This document shows positions 1-8,309 of a stretch of DNA of 64,000 bases, one piece after another. A program made the position numbers and the translations under genes. The stretch's first letter is position 1, and every line of letters begins with the position of its first letter. Origin of the DNA: JAHJKV01 sp963678135 (GTDB taxonomy: Bacteria; Desulfobacterota; Desulfovibrionia; Desulfovibrionales; Desulfovibrionaceae); NCBI GenBank assembly GCA_963678135.1, contig OY782667.1, positions 1,426,001 through 1,490,000 on the forward strand, written 5' to 3'. The notes beneath the pieces were generated by a model. The model ran no database searches and was not told where the DNA came from. It was given only the letters and a program-made list of their open reading frames with translations.

Positions 1-532
1 AGGCCCAATCTAAGATGGCTGTACACAGTGCGCCGGATTGAGAAAAAAAAGCAATTTTTCCTTTTTGCGGACGCCCGGAAGCAAAAGAAGCATTAACTGC
101 GCTGTCAGTGTTAATCATGCCAAGACAGTTTGGGCCAACAAGAGCAATATCATGTTTAGCACAAAGCGTGATTATTTGCTGCTCTAATTCATAGCCCTCT
201 TTATCCACCTCTTTGAAGCCGGCGGTAATAATGATCACTGAACGGGTTCTGATAGCAGCAAGTTCTTGGAGTGAAGGAATAACCGCTACTCTTGGAACCG
301 TAAGTACAGCTAAATCTAAATCGCTCGGCAGTTCGGATATGCTGTGTACAACATCAAGGCCTTCGATTTTTTGCGCCTTTGGATTAACCGGAAAGAGAGC
401 ATGTGGAAATCCTGCTTGCAGCATATTAAGCACAACTGCGTTACCAATTTTTCCAGGTTTTTCAGAAGCTCCGACTACTGCCACTGTTTTAGGGTAAAAT
501 AAGGCTGTGAGGTTTTTTTGTAGGGCATTCAT
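1..532 (-). CDS. ADP-forming acyl-CoA (acetate-CoA) synthetase, N-terminal part; cut by window edge
   Basis: The visible 177 residues start MNALQKNLTALFYPKTVAVVGASEKPGKIG when read in two pieces (MNALQKNLTALFYPKTVAVV, then GASEKPGKIG), which is the N-terminal CoA-binding Rossmann domain of NDP-forming acyl-CoA synthetases. Further family marks are the VNPKA strand, a GPNCLGMIN motif and SQSGALC near the edge. The family converts acyl-CoA, ADP and phosphate to acid, CoA and ATP in the cytoplasm. The ATG at 532 has GGGGAG about nine bases upstream. It is the last visible gene of the operon after iorAB and a sigma-54 activator, which suggests that it harvests ATP from aryl-acetyl-CoA made by IorAB. 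That substrate is an inference; acetyl-CoA is equally possible. The C-terminal ATP-grasp part lies outside the window. Confidence 0.88.
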   Translation of the reverse strand, partial: MNALQKNLTALFYPKTVAVVGASEKPGKIGNAVVLNMLQAGFPHALFPVNPKAQKIEGLDVVHSISELPSDLDLAVLTVPRVAVIPSLQELAAIRTRSVIIITAGFKEVDKEGYELEQQIITLCAKHDIALVGPNCLGMINTDSAVNASFASGRPQKGKIAFFSQSGALCTAILDWA

Positions 533-645
533 TGTGTGCATCTCCCCGAATGAGGTGTTTGCGAAGCGATTTATATCTTTGGAGTGATGTTTTTTGTGGC
601 TTTTGTCAAATTGCTCCTTAAAAATCAGTATATCAATCTTGGAAA

Positions 646-2190
646 TTACTTGTTTTGTGTATTTTTAGCAGAATATCGCTTAATATCAATGTCATATTTT
701 TTAACTTTATAATTGACTATGCGATAGGACACTCGCAAATCTCGCGCAGCCTGTAGCATATTTCCGCGTGATTTTTTTAAGGCATCGACAAGCAGTTCTT
801 GCTCGAAATTCGCTACAGCCTCGCCAAACGAAAGATTGATACCGGTCGATGAAGAGTCTGCTGTTTGTAGGGTTGGGGGCAGGTGGTAGGTGCGTATTAC
901 TGCTTCTTCACAAATAAGAACCGCACGCTCGATACAGTTTCTCAATTCGCGTACATTTCCCGGCCAATGGTACATGATGAGTAGTTCAATGGCTGGTGTG
1001 GAGATACGTTTGATGGACTTACCGTATTCTTTGGCAAATTCTTGCAGAAAATGTTCAGCTAAGGGTAAAATATCCTCTTTGCGTTCCCTGAGAGGTGGAA
1101 TGAACAAGGGAAAAACATTGATACGATAGTACAAATCTTCTCTAAATTTTCCTTGCTCAAGCAGGGTTTCAAGTGGCTGATGAGTCGCTGTGATCAGTCG
1201 TACATCCACGGTAATGGATTGTTCACCGCCGACTCTGGTGATTTCTTTTTCCTGTATTGCCCTCAGAACTTTTGCTTGGGCATCTAAAGACAGTTCACCT
1301 ATTTCATCCAAAAAAAGCGTTCCTGCATTGGCTATTTCAAACAGGCCACGTTTATTTTGATACGCTCCTGTAAACGCACCTTTTTGATAGCCAAACAGTT
1401 CTGATTCCACAAGATCTGCCGGAAGGGCAGCACAATTTAATTTAATAAGAGCTTTGTCTGCTCTTGGGCTATCGCGATGAATTGCATCAGCCAAAAGCTC
1501 TTTGCCTGTACCGGATTCTCCGCGCAAAAGAGCAGTTGCACGCGAAGGGGCAACTTGTCTTGCCTGACGTAAAACCAAACGCATATTTTTTGATGCTGCT
1601 ACAAAATTTTTGGGCGGAGGTGCATCAAGGCCTCCATGAATTGATTGGGTGTGCAGATGTTTATGCAGAGCTATTTCTTCCTGCAGTTCAGCTACTTGCC
1701 GGGCAATGCTTGCGCCTGTAACTTCTAAAAATAGTTTATGTGTATTCAGCTTTTCCATGGAAAGAAGTGGTAAATCTACGGATAAAACCCCCAAAGTTTC
1801 GGATTTTCCTTTGATATGATTGTTTATCGGAATACAGATAAATGAATGTTTTTTTAGCTCTGCATCTGAACGTCCAAAGGCAAGGTTGAGAAAGTCAGGA
1901 TTATCCGCCATACACTCAATCACCACAGCTTGACCGGATTCATAGACTTGTCCAACAACGCCTTTTCCAGGCACATAGCTTACGGAGTCCGCTTTTGAGG
2001 GGAACGATAAAGAAAGTTTCAGATTGCCTGTTTCTTGATCCATTATGACCAAAAAAATCCGTACATATCCAATGTCTTGAGACATTGTTTCCAAAAGACA
2101 CTGAAGCCGTGCGTCCAAAGGAGCTTGTGCTGTCAACTCATCTGTAATTCGTTTGAGGGTGAGCAAATATTGATGATTAGGCAGATTCAT
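646..2190 (-). CDS. Sigma-54-dependent transcriptional activator, NifA-like (GAF, AAA+, Fis HTH)
   Basis: 514 residues in three parts. A GAF-type sensor lies at about 20-165. The AAA+ sigma-54 interaction domain spans about 195-430, with Walker A GESGTGKE at 224, the GAFTGA loop at 271 and Walker B LFLDEIGEL at 292. A Fis-type helix-turn-helix lies at about 458-505 (NMLQAARDLRVSYRIVNYKV). All catalytic motifs are intact, so it should open promoters held by RpoN. AAGGAGAAGG precedes the ATG. It sits between iorB and the acyl-CoA synthetase gene in the same direction, so it probably controls aryl-acid or amino-acid catabolism rather than nitrogen fixation, since no nif genes are near. I see no convincing -24/-12 site in the adjoining gaps, so its target promoters may be elsewhere. 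Confidence 0.9.
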   Translation of the reverse strand: MNLPNHQYLLTLKRITDELTAQAPLDARLQCLLETMSQDIGYVRIFLVIMDQETGNLKLSLSFPSKADSVSYVPGKGVVGQVYESGQAVVIECMADNPDFLNLAFGRSDAELKKHSFICIPINNHIKGKSETLGVLSVDLPLLSMEKLNTHKLFLEVTGASIARQVAELQEEIALHKHLHTQSIHGGLDAPPPKNFVAASKNMRLVLRQARQVAPSRATALLRGESGTGKELLADAIHRDSPRADKALIKLNCAALPADLVESELFGYQKGAFTGAYQNKRGLFEIANAGTLFLDEIGELSLDAQAKVLRAIQEKEITRVGGEQSITVDVRLITATHQPLETLLEQGKFREDLYYRINVFPLFIPPLRERKEDILPLAEHFLQEFAKEYGKSIKRISTPAIELLIMYHWPGNVRELRNCIERAVLICEEAVIRTYHLPPTLQTADSSSTGINLSFGEAVANFEQELLVDALKKSRGNMLQAARDLRVSYRIVNYKVKKYDIDIKRYSAKNTQNK

Positions 2191-2299
2191 GCCTTCTCCT
2201 TGTACACAAAAGCAGGAGCTTTATATTGTATTTGCAACGCTTCGGCAATCTCCGGCCTGTTTTTGTCTCTTTCTTTGTGTGCAAAGAGTACAAAATGAT

Positions 2300-2896
2300 T
2301 TATTCTTGTGTCAGTACTTTTGCACCCAAGGCTAAGGCCTTGAGGTTAATAGCCTGAATTTTGGGAGGCATATTTACAGCAATAGCTTGCTCAAGAGCTT
2401 CTACGCCAATCGGTAAGATTCCTGAGGCAAGCACGGCACCGAGCAAGGCAATATTGCCTGCTTGGAGTGCTCCTGCTTGTAGGCCAAGGCTTTGGCATGG
2501 CAACCAGACGTCTTGGCTGGTGACGCTTCGCACTTTGGCTTGTGTGTTTTCAAGAATAGGAGAACTTGCTTGGCCCATGGAGACAGACAGCGGAGGGAGT
2601 TCTTCAGTAGAGGAAAACACAGCACCGCCTGATTTCAGATAGGGCAAAGCACGGAGTGTTTCCAAGGGATCAAAGCCTAAAAGTATATCTGCTTCCCCTG
2701 ATCCTATTTTTGGACTTTTGAGCCCTATGAGGAGTGTTGATTCTACAACACCTCCGCGTTGTGCCATGCCATGAATTTCTCCTGAAGTAACAGGTAATCC
2801 ACGGAGTAAACAGGCTTTTGCTAATATGGTAGTAGCAGTCAGCGTGCCTTGGCCCCCAACTCCGACCATGAAAATTTTTATAGGAGAGATTGCCAT
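2300..2896 (-). CDS. iorB: Indolepyruvate ferredoxin oxidoreductase, beta subunit
   Basis: 198 residues of the pyruvate-ferredoxin-oxidoreductase gamma-domain family. The N-terminus carries the glycine-rich GVGGQGTLTATTILA loop and then GEIHGMAQRGG, both typical of IorB and related 2-oxoacid oxidoreductase subunits. Together with IorA it oxidatively decarboxylates aryl pyruvates (indolepyruvate, phenylpyruvate) to the aryl-acetyl-CoA and reduces ferredoxin in the cytoplasm. The start codon directly follows the iorA stop codon with no base between, indicating translational coupling and a fixed subunit ratio. Length is normal for the family. Confidence 0.92.
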   Translation of the reverse strand: MAISPIKIFMVGVGGQGTLTATTILAKACLLRGLPVTSGEIHGMAQRGGVVESTLLIGLKSPKIGSGEADILLGFDPLETLRALPYLKSGGAVFSSTEELPPLSVSMGQASSPILENTQAKVRSVTSQDVWLPCQSLGLQAGALQAGNIALLGAVLASGILPIGVEALEQAIAVNMPPKIQAINLKALALGAKVLTQE

Positions 2897-4747
2897 TTAT
2901 TTGTCCCCTATTTTTTTTGTTTTAATATTTGGTGAATGCTGCACGCAAAGCATACAGCCTGTGCAAAGCTGTTCGTTGATGGCCGGACGTCCTGTCTTGT
3001 CTTGGTAAAAGGCCGGACAGGCAATGCGTTCAATAACGCCTTCCTGAACATCATATTCGTCTGTGATATAGGCTGTTATTTGTGCTTTTTTACCATAAAT
3101 TCTGCGAGCAAAAAGTGGACAAGGTTCTTCAGCAATGAGAACCCGAACACCGGTTTTGCCTCGAAGCTCTAATATTGCTTCAGTAAGTTTTTGTTGATTC
3201 AGTGGGTTGACTTTACGGATATGCTCTACCCCAATTCCGCGCACAATATCTTCAATGACTACCCGTGATTCATTCTCACCCATTATGGATTGTTCCACTC
3301 CAGGATGTGGTTGGTGGCCTGTCATGGCCGTGGTTTTATTATCCAAGATAACGACCAGTAGCTCATGTTGATTATACACAGCATTGACCAGTCCGGTTAT
3401 GCCGGAATGGAAAAAGGTAGAATCACCAAGGAAGGCAATGACTGTTTGCCCTGTACTTTGAGAAAGCCCAGAACCTGCGGAAATAGAACTACCCATGCAG
3501 ACCAAAAGATCCGCGCATTGTAGCGGAGGTAAAATACCTAAAGTATAACAGCCAATATCTGAAGAATATATCGCGTCATCTCCAAAGATGTTCCTTATGG
3601 CAACATAAGAGGCTCTGTGTGGGCATCCGGCACAAAGGTTTGGCGGTCTTTGAGGTAAACCTTGTTCTGGCGAGAGTAAAGAACGCTGTTTTGTAGGAAG
3701 TTTGAGGCTTGAGCGTACTGCATCTTCAATCATCGAAACTGTAAATTCACCATATCTTGGCAAAATATTTTTGCCGTAAATTTTTATATTGAGTGAATTT
3801 GCTTGAGCCAGAACCCTGAGTTCATTTTCCAAGATTGGTTCGAGTTCTTCCAATACCAGTAAGGTATCCACATCTTGTAAAAACGAGAGGAGCATTTTTT
3901 CTGGCAATGGATAGCTCAAACCAAGCTCAAGTACTTTGACTTTATCGCTGAGTTCTCCAAGTAGCAATGCGTCTGCAAGATAAGCCCGTGCTATGCCTGA
4001 AGCTACGATACCCACTTTTGCAGACTTATTTCCAGAAACAGTATTGTATTTTGAATTTTCAGCAAATGCTGCTGCTTTTTCTAGACGTTCTAAAAGCCTT
4101 TGGTGCATGGGGCGAGCAAAAGCAGGAATAGGTACATAGTGAGCAGGATTTTTTTGAAATCCACTGGCTTTTGTACAGGGCTGTGCTTCATTAAATTGTA
4201 CAGAACCACGCAAATGGTTCACCCGAGTGGTGGTTCGTAAAAGAACAGGGGCTTGCAGCTCATGGGACATAAGCAAAGCATCATGCGTCATGTCTTTAGC
4301 TTCTTGGGCAGAAGCAGGTTCTAAAACAGGTAACCCTCCAAGCCTTGCATAGTAGCGATTGTCCTGTTCGTTTTGAGAAGAATGACAACCGGGATCATCT
4401 GCGCTGAGTAGTACAAGAGCACCGGAAATACCTGTATAACTTAAGGTTATTAAAGGATCAGCAGCTACATTTACCCCAACATGCTTCATGGTGCATAATG
4501 CTTTGGCTCCGCCAAGCGCAGCACCAGCAGCAACTTCTAAAGCGACTTTTTCATTGCTGGAATATTCAAAATAATAATCGGCTTGATCTGAAAGCTTGAA
4601 AAAAGTGTCCGGAACCTCGGAGGAGGGAGTGCCCGGATAACAGCTCACGAACTGAATACCAGCCTCTATTGCACCTCGTACAATAGCCTCATTTCCCAAG
4701 AGTAAGTGAATATCTCCTTGAGAACCGTTAATCAAAGGGTGTGCCAT
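2897..4747 (-). CDS. iorA: Indolepyruvate ferredoxin oxidoreductase, alpha subunit, with degenerate ferredoxin tail
   Basis: 616 residues. The N-terminal 2-oxoacid oxidoreductase domain has the CYPGTPSSEVPDT signature. The middle holds LCAGCPHR and a thiamine-diphosphate domain with GDSTFFHSGITGL and a downstream LDNKTTAMTGHQ metal-binding segment. IorA proteins normally end in a two-cluster ferredoxin domain. Here the first cluster keeps only its CP cysteine and the second reads CTGCMLCVQHSP, with serine where the fourth cysteine is expected, and the protein stops soon after. The core catalytic motifs are intact, so the enzyme is probably active, but electron exit may differ. It follows the TPR gene by 32 bases and abuts iorB. 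Confidence 0.93.
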   Translation of the reverse strand: MAHPLINGSQGDIHLLLGNEAIVRGAIEAGIQFVSCYPGTPSSEVPDTFFKLSDQADYYFEYSSNEKVALEVAAGAALGGAKALCTMKHVGVNVAADPLITLSYTGISGALVLLSADDPGCHSSQNEQDNRYYARLGGLPVLEPASAQEAKDMTHDALLMSHELQAPVLLRTTTRVNHLRGSVQFNEAQPCTKASGFQKNPAHYVPIPAFARPMHQRLLERLEKAAAFAENSKYNTVSGNKSAKVGIVASGIARAYLADALLLGELSDKVKVLELGLSYPLPEKMLLSFLQDVDTLLVLEELEPILENELRVLAQANSLNIKIYGKNILPRYGEFTVSMIEDAVRSSLKLPTKQRSLLSPEQGLPQRPPNLCAGCPHRASYVAIRNIFGDDAIYSSDIGCYTLGILPPLQCADLLVCMGSSISAGSGLSQSTGQTVIAFLGDSTFFHSGITGLVNAVYNQHELLVVILDNKTTAMTGHQPHPGVEQSIMGENESRVVIEDIVRGIGVEHIRKVNPLNQQKLTEAILELRGKTGVRVLIAEEPCPLFARRIYGKKAQITAYITDEYDVQEGVIERIACPAFYQDKTGRPAINEQLCTGCMLCVQHSPNIKTKKIGDK

Positions 4748-4779
4748 GCTGTTCTCCCTGTCTGGTTGAATAGCTTGTT

Positions 4780-5451
4780 TTATTGTTCTTGCAATTGTTT
4801 GATACGATAGCTGATAAGCTGAGCATCTACAGCTTGTTTACTGTCAAGTATGGCTTGTAGAGCCTTAACTGCTGTACTTTTATCCCCGACAGCTTCAGCA
4901 CAACTTGCCAAGAGTCTATTGCTTGGAACCAGCATTGTTTTTGGTGCATTGTTTATACAATTTGTCATTTCTGTATACGCAGCATCATGTTCACCTGCCA
5001 AGAGTAGACAACGTGCTTTGCTGAGTTTTGCCAGCCATTGTACAGCACCGGAGCTGTTCTCTGCTAATTGGCTCCAGATCGTAGCAGCTTCTTGAAATGC
5101 TTCCTTTTCCATGAGCATTCCTGCCAATTCCAAAAGGGCTGCTCCCTGTATTGTTTTCGGTGCTATAGGGGCATATTCTGTTAATTTTTGTAAACGCTCG
5201 ACTTGTGGAAGATTAAGGATTTGTGAAAATTCTTCGGCATCTTTTTGCTGTGACCAATCAGACCAAACTTGTATTCCACCCCAAGTGGCAGCAACCAGAA
5301 TGAGAGCAACAACCACAATAAGGATTGTTTTTGCGTTTTTTATGAGAAAATCTAAGGCTTTTTCTGGAGCTTGACTACTGGGTTCATGGGGATTTTCTGT
5401 ATTCAGACCTTGACTTTGGCCTGTATTTTTTTTGCTTTCGTGTGTAGACAT
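4780..5451 (-). CDS. TPR-type membrane-anchored protein (YfgM-like)
   Basis: The start is placed at the ATG at 5451; a further-upstream TTG would overlap the only ribosome site (GGGAGG). The protein of 223 residues has a charged N-terminal tail, one membrane segment at about 40-60 (TILIVVVALILVAATWGGIQ) and a C-terminal helical repeat region resembling the tetratricopeptide-like domain of YfgM-type proteins. Such proteins act as periplasmic-side scaffolds or chaperone partners at the Sec translocon. As first gene of the iorAB operon, its link to that enzyme is unclear and could be simple co-transcription. Confidence 0.7.
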   Translation of the reverse strand: MSTHESKKNTGQSQGLNTENPHEPSSQAPEKALDFLIKNAKTILIVVVALILVAATWGGIQVWSDWSQQKDAEEFSQILNLPQVERLQKLTEYAPIAPKTIQGAALLELAGMLMEKEAFQEAATIWSQLAENSSGAVQWLAKLSKARCLLLAGEHDAAYTEMTNCINNAPKTMLVPSNRLLASCAEAVGDKSTAVKALQAILDSKQAVDAQLISYRIKQLQEQ

Positions 5452-5498
5452 GGTATGTTTTGTTGCCTCCCAAAAATACAAAGTGAATTGAAAAAAAT

Positions 5499-5527
5499 TT
5501 ATTAAGCAAAATTGTCAAAAAGGTCAA
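5499..5527 (-). promoter_or_regulatory. Sigma-70-type promoter of the TPR-iorA-iorB operon
   Basis: On the minus strand TTGACC (5527-5522) is followed by a 17-base spacer and TAATAA (5504-5499), a near-consensus housekeeping promoter about 50 bases before the first start codon of the operon. This suggests basal sigma-70 expression of the operon even though it encodes a sigma-54 activator. Confidence 0.6.
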
Positions 5528-5590
5528 AGGCTGATGACTGCTTTTAATTTTATGAAAAAGTAGTTCAATTGACCAGAAAATTATTTTGTA

Positions 5591-6229
5591 CAAAGGGTAA
5601 ACATATTTACATTTTAGGGTAAATATTCCTTTGAGAGTAGATACTCCTTGCTTATTCTATTGCTTCCTTTTTTTTGTCATTTCGTGCGAAGCTGCGATAG
5701 TTCAGTTTTTTTGGCCATAATTTTGTGCGTAAGTCGCGAAGTTCAGTCTTGCACTGCGTGAAAGTCCTCTCCTTTCCTTCATTCCGCGCGAAGGCGTGAA
5801 AGTCCAGTGCTTTACACTGTGTAGTAGTACTCCCTTTTCCGTCATTCCGCGCGAAGTCGTGAAAATCCAGTGCGTTACACTGTGTAGTAGTACTCCCCCT
5901 TCCGTCATTCCGCGCGTAAGTCGCGGAATCCAGCAGAGCCGGACGGTGAGCCCTTAACACTGTAGGGGAAGAAGCAAAAGAAGAAGATAAGAAAAAAGAA
6001 CTGGATCCTGCGACTTACGCGCAGGATGACAAGAGGGGGAGATTGAATAATAGGCAGGACAAAACTCGTTGGCTTAGCTTGTCTAAGCTGGCTGAGCTTG
6101 CCGAAGCCAGTGAGAGCGAAGAAAAGAACTGGACTGTCGCGACTTACACGTTTCAATTACGGGGAGGTGTGGTAAATAATGGATAGGAATGTCTAAATGA
6201 TAAAAAAGAGCTACTATGCCTTTGCCCTG
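5591..6229. repeat. Degenerate copy of the REP-hairpin/TIR element in the 5.45-6.47 kb gene-free gap
   Basis: This stretch has no credible gene; apparent short reading frames are the repeats read in frame. It holds REP-like hairpins, the best at 5907-5929 (ATTCCGCG, 7-base loop, CGCGGAAT) and 6005-6027 (ATCCTGCG, loop, CGCAGGAT), plus related half sites near 5770 and 5845. The right edge ATGCCTTTGCCCTG at 6216-6229 resembles the terminal repeat of the clean element at 36559-36931, and AGGGTAAACATATTTA near 5594 resembles its left end. I infer an old, diverged copy; the exact borders are uncertain. Confidence 0.55.
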
Positions 6230-6327
6230 TTTGGTACAGCCCAAAGATTTTTGTGTTGACTTTTTTTAGGTGACAGGCTTCGATCAAGCAGATTAAGAGG
6301 ATATTGTGTATAGAGTTGCGCCGAGCT

Positions 6328-6396
6328 GTTTATGCTAAATTGTTGATGCTAAATTGTTTATACTGAGTTGTTATACTGAATTGTTCATGCTGAGTT
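6328..6396. repeat. Five tandem copies of a 14-bp repeat upstream of nadD
   Basis: Five head-to-tail units of the form GTT(T/G/C)AT(G/A)CT(A/G)A(A/G)TT occupy 6328-6341, 6342-6355, 6356-6369, 6370-6382 (13 bp) and 6383-6396, followed by a partial sixth unit. They end about 70 bases before the nadD start codon, in its probable promoter region. Period and copy number fit a minisatellite or an array of protein-binding sites. No function is assigned. Confidence 0.75.
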
Positions 6397-6468
6397 GTGT
6401 ATAATTGTCAGCGACTTGAGAAGCAATATTTGTTGATTTAATTCGGTTTGAAATTGTGTGGAGCGTGT

Positions 6469-7140
6469 ATGAATATAGGCTTATTGGGTGGCAGCTTTAA
6501 TCCTGTGCATACAGGACATATTCGTCTGGCTTTGGAAGTTTTGGATCGACTGCATTTGGATAAGGTGATTTTTGTCCCGGCTGCACAGCCTCCGCATAAA
6601 TCTGAAAACACAATATTGCCGTTTGCCGATCGCGTCTGCCTTCTTGAATTGGCCGTGCAGGGCTTAGCCAGATTGAGCGTAAGCACTGTTGAAGGAGAAC
6701 GCTTAGGTCCTTCCTATACATTTGATACCCTAAAATATTATCAGTCAATTTTTCCTGATGCCTCTTTATTTTTCATTATGGGCGCAGGAACTTTTATGGA
6801 ACTGCATGAGTGGCAAAACGGACTAGAACTCATGCTTTGCTCAAATCTTGTATGCGTCAGTCGCTGGACTTCGGCTATTGAAAAAATTCATGGCTATGTT
6901 GAAAAATATTGGGCAAGCGCAGTTATGGAGCAGGAAGGCAAAGAGCCTGTGTGGCTCTATGAAAACGGCAACAAATTATACTATTTAGACATCCCAAGAC
7001 TTGATATAAAAGGCAAGGATATTCGCCAAAAATGGCGGAAACGAGAAAATATTTCTTTGCTTGTACCAGCAAGCGTTGAAAACATTTTAGAACAAGGCGG
7101 AGCAAGTTATGAACAAGCTTGGGGAATGCGCCAGCCATGA
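6469..7140 (+). CDS. nadD: Nicotinate-nucleotide adenylyltransferase
   Basis: 223 residues from the ATG at 6469, chosen because GGAG lies five bases upstream and the family signature starts at once (MNIGLLGGSFNPVHTGH). This nucleotidyl-transferase motif holds the HxGH-type catalytic pair. NadD joins nicotinate mononucleotide to ATP, giving deamido-NAD in NAD synthesis. The usual C-terminal SSTxIR motif is altered to IKGKDIR, so nucleotide binding there may differ, though the arginine is kept. It stands alone and faces the convergent cysteine desulfurase gene. Confidence 0.9.
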   Translation: MNIGLLGGSFNPVHTGHIRLALEVLDRLHLDKVIFVPAAQPPHKSENTILPFADRVCLLELAVQGLARLSVSTVEGERLGPSYTFDTLKYYQSIFPDASLFFIMGAGTFMELHEWQNGLELMLCSNLVCVSRWTSAIEKIHGYVEKYWASAVMEQEGKEPVWLYENGNKLYYLDIPRLDIKGKDIRQKWRKRENISLLVPASVENILEQGGASYEQAWGMRQP

Positions 7141-7178
7141 TACATACCCTGTATTTTAAGTGCGTGTTTGTGCATGAG

Positions 7179-8309
7179 CTAAGACATAGCTTGCTTCAAA
7201 ACCATGGGTAAACGAGCAAGGAGATCAAGCATATCCTCTTCCGTGGTCATTTTGCCCCAAGAGAAGCGCACGCTGCCTTGTGCATGTTCAGGTAAAATAC
7301 CCATCGCGTGTAGTACTGGAGAAATACTAGCTTTACCTTGGCAGGCACAGGAAGCTCCGCTTGAAACAGCAATACCATGCAAAGCCATGACTTCAACTAA
7401 ACGTTGAGCCGTGGTATTCCAAAAATTTAAAAACAAAGTATTGGGTAAGCGTCTTGTATTTGCAGCATGAAGAGTTAGCGGAATGCCAAGCCGTTCAAGT
7501 CCTTCTAGTAAAAGGTCACCCAAAAGGCGTTGCCTTGCCATTTCTGATTCAAGGTCGCGTGAAAGAATTGTGCACGCCTCTCCCAAACCAACGATATAAG
7601 GCACATTCTCTGTACCGGGTCTCAAACCTTTTTCTTGAGTACCGCCAAAGGTGAGTGCTGGGAGCTGTACTCCCTTGCGTAGATATAATACACCTATGCC
7701 TTTTGGCGCGTATATTTTATGCCCACTTAAAGTGAGCATATCTACACCAAGATTTTTTACATTAACCGGAACTTTTCCCACAGCTTGCGAAGCATCTGTA
7801 TGCAGCAAGATACCTTGAGCAGCGCAATGTTTTACCAGTTCCCATACTGGCTGAATAGTGCCTGTTTCATTATTTGCAAGCATAACTGAAACAAGTTTTG
7901 TGTTTGGTGTAATACGTTCTAAAGCAGTTTTGGTTTTCAGGTATCCTTCTTTATTGACAGGCAATACAGTGAGCGTACACGAGCGTTGCGTACAGATTTT
8001 TGCAGGCTCACTCACCGAAGGGTGTTCAATGGCTGAGATTGCAAGTTGTCCACCATCAATCATGCTGCCTAAGATGACCATATTATTGGCTTCTGTGGCG
8101 CAAGACGTAAAATAAATCTCTTCAGGAGACGCTCCAATGAGTGTTGCAATATATTTTCTGGCGTCTTGTATCGCGGATTTTGCTTTAAGCCCCCAAGTAT
8201 GTTTGGAGGAAGGATTTCCAAAATTATTTTCAAAAAATGGGCGCATGGAGCGGAAGACTTCAGGGAAAACAGGGGTAGTTCCATTATAGTCAAAATAGAG
8301 ATCGTTCAT
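7179..8309 (-). CDS. Cysteine desulfurase (NifS/IscS family)
   Basis: 376 residues of a class-V aminotransferase. The N-terminus YFDYNGTTPVFPEV and the lysine in LSGHKIYAPKG (pyridoxal-phosphate Schiff base) are family marks. The sulfur-accepting cysteine lies in SSGASCACQGK. It takes sulfur from cysteine, leaving alanine, to supply iron-sulfur cluster or tRNA thiolation pathways. GGAGGGG precedes the ATG. The gene overlaps the end of the upstream glycosyltransferase gene by 20 bases. No IscU/NifU partner lies beside it, so its specific acceptor cannot be named. Confidence 0.9.
   Translation of the reverse strand: MNDLYFDYNGTTPVFPEVFRSMRPFFENNFGNPSSKHTWGLKAKSAIQDARKYIATLIGASPEEIYFTSCATEANNMVILGSMIDGGQLAISAIEHPSVSEPAKICTQRSCTLTVLPVNKEGYLKTKTALERITPNTKLVSVMLANNETGTIQPVWELVKHCAAQGILLHTDASQAVGKVPVNVKNLGVDMLTLSGHKIYAPKGIGVLYLRKGVQLPALTFGGTQEKGLRPGTENVPYIVGLGEACTILSRDLESEMARQRLLGDLLLEGLERLGIPLTLHAANTRRLPNTLFLNFWNTTAQRLVEVMALHGIAVSSGASCACQGKASISPVLHAMGILPEHAQGSVRFSWGKMTTEEDMLDLLARLPMVLKQAMS

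Noticed and set aside
646..2190. Nitrogen-fixation regulator NifA
   Set aside because: Domain order is like NifA, but no nif genes are near and the operon is for aryl-acid metabolism.
5652..6156. Short minus-strand frames in the repeat region upstream of nadD
   Set aside because: They read the REP repeats (RNDG-type peptide repeats) and have no start signals.
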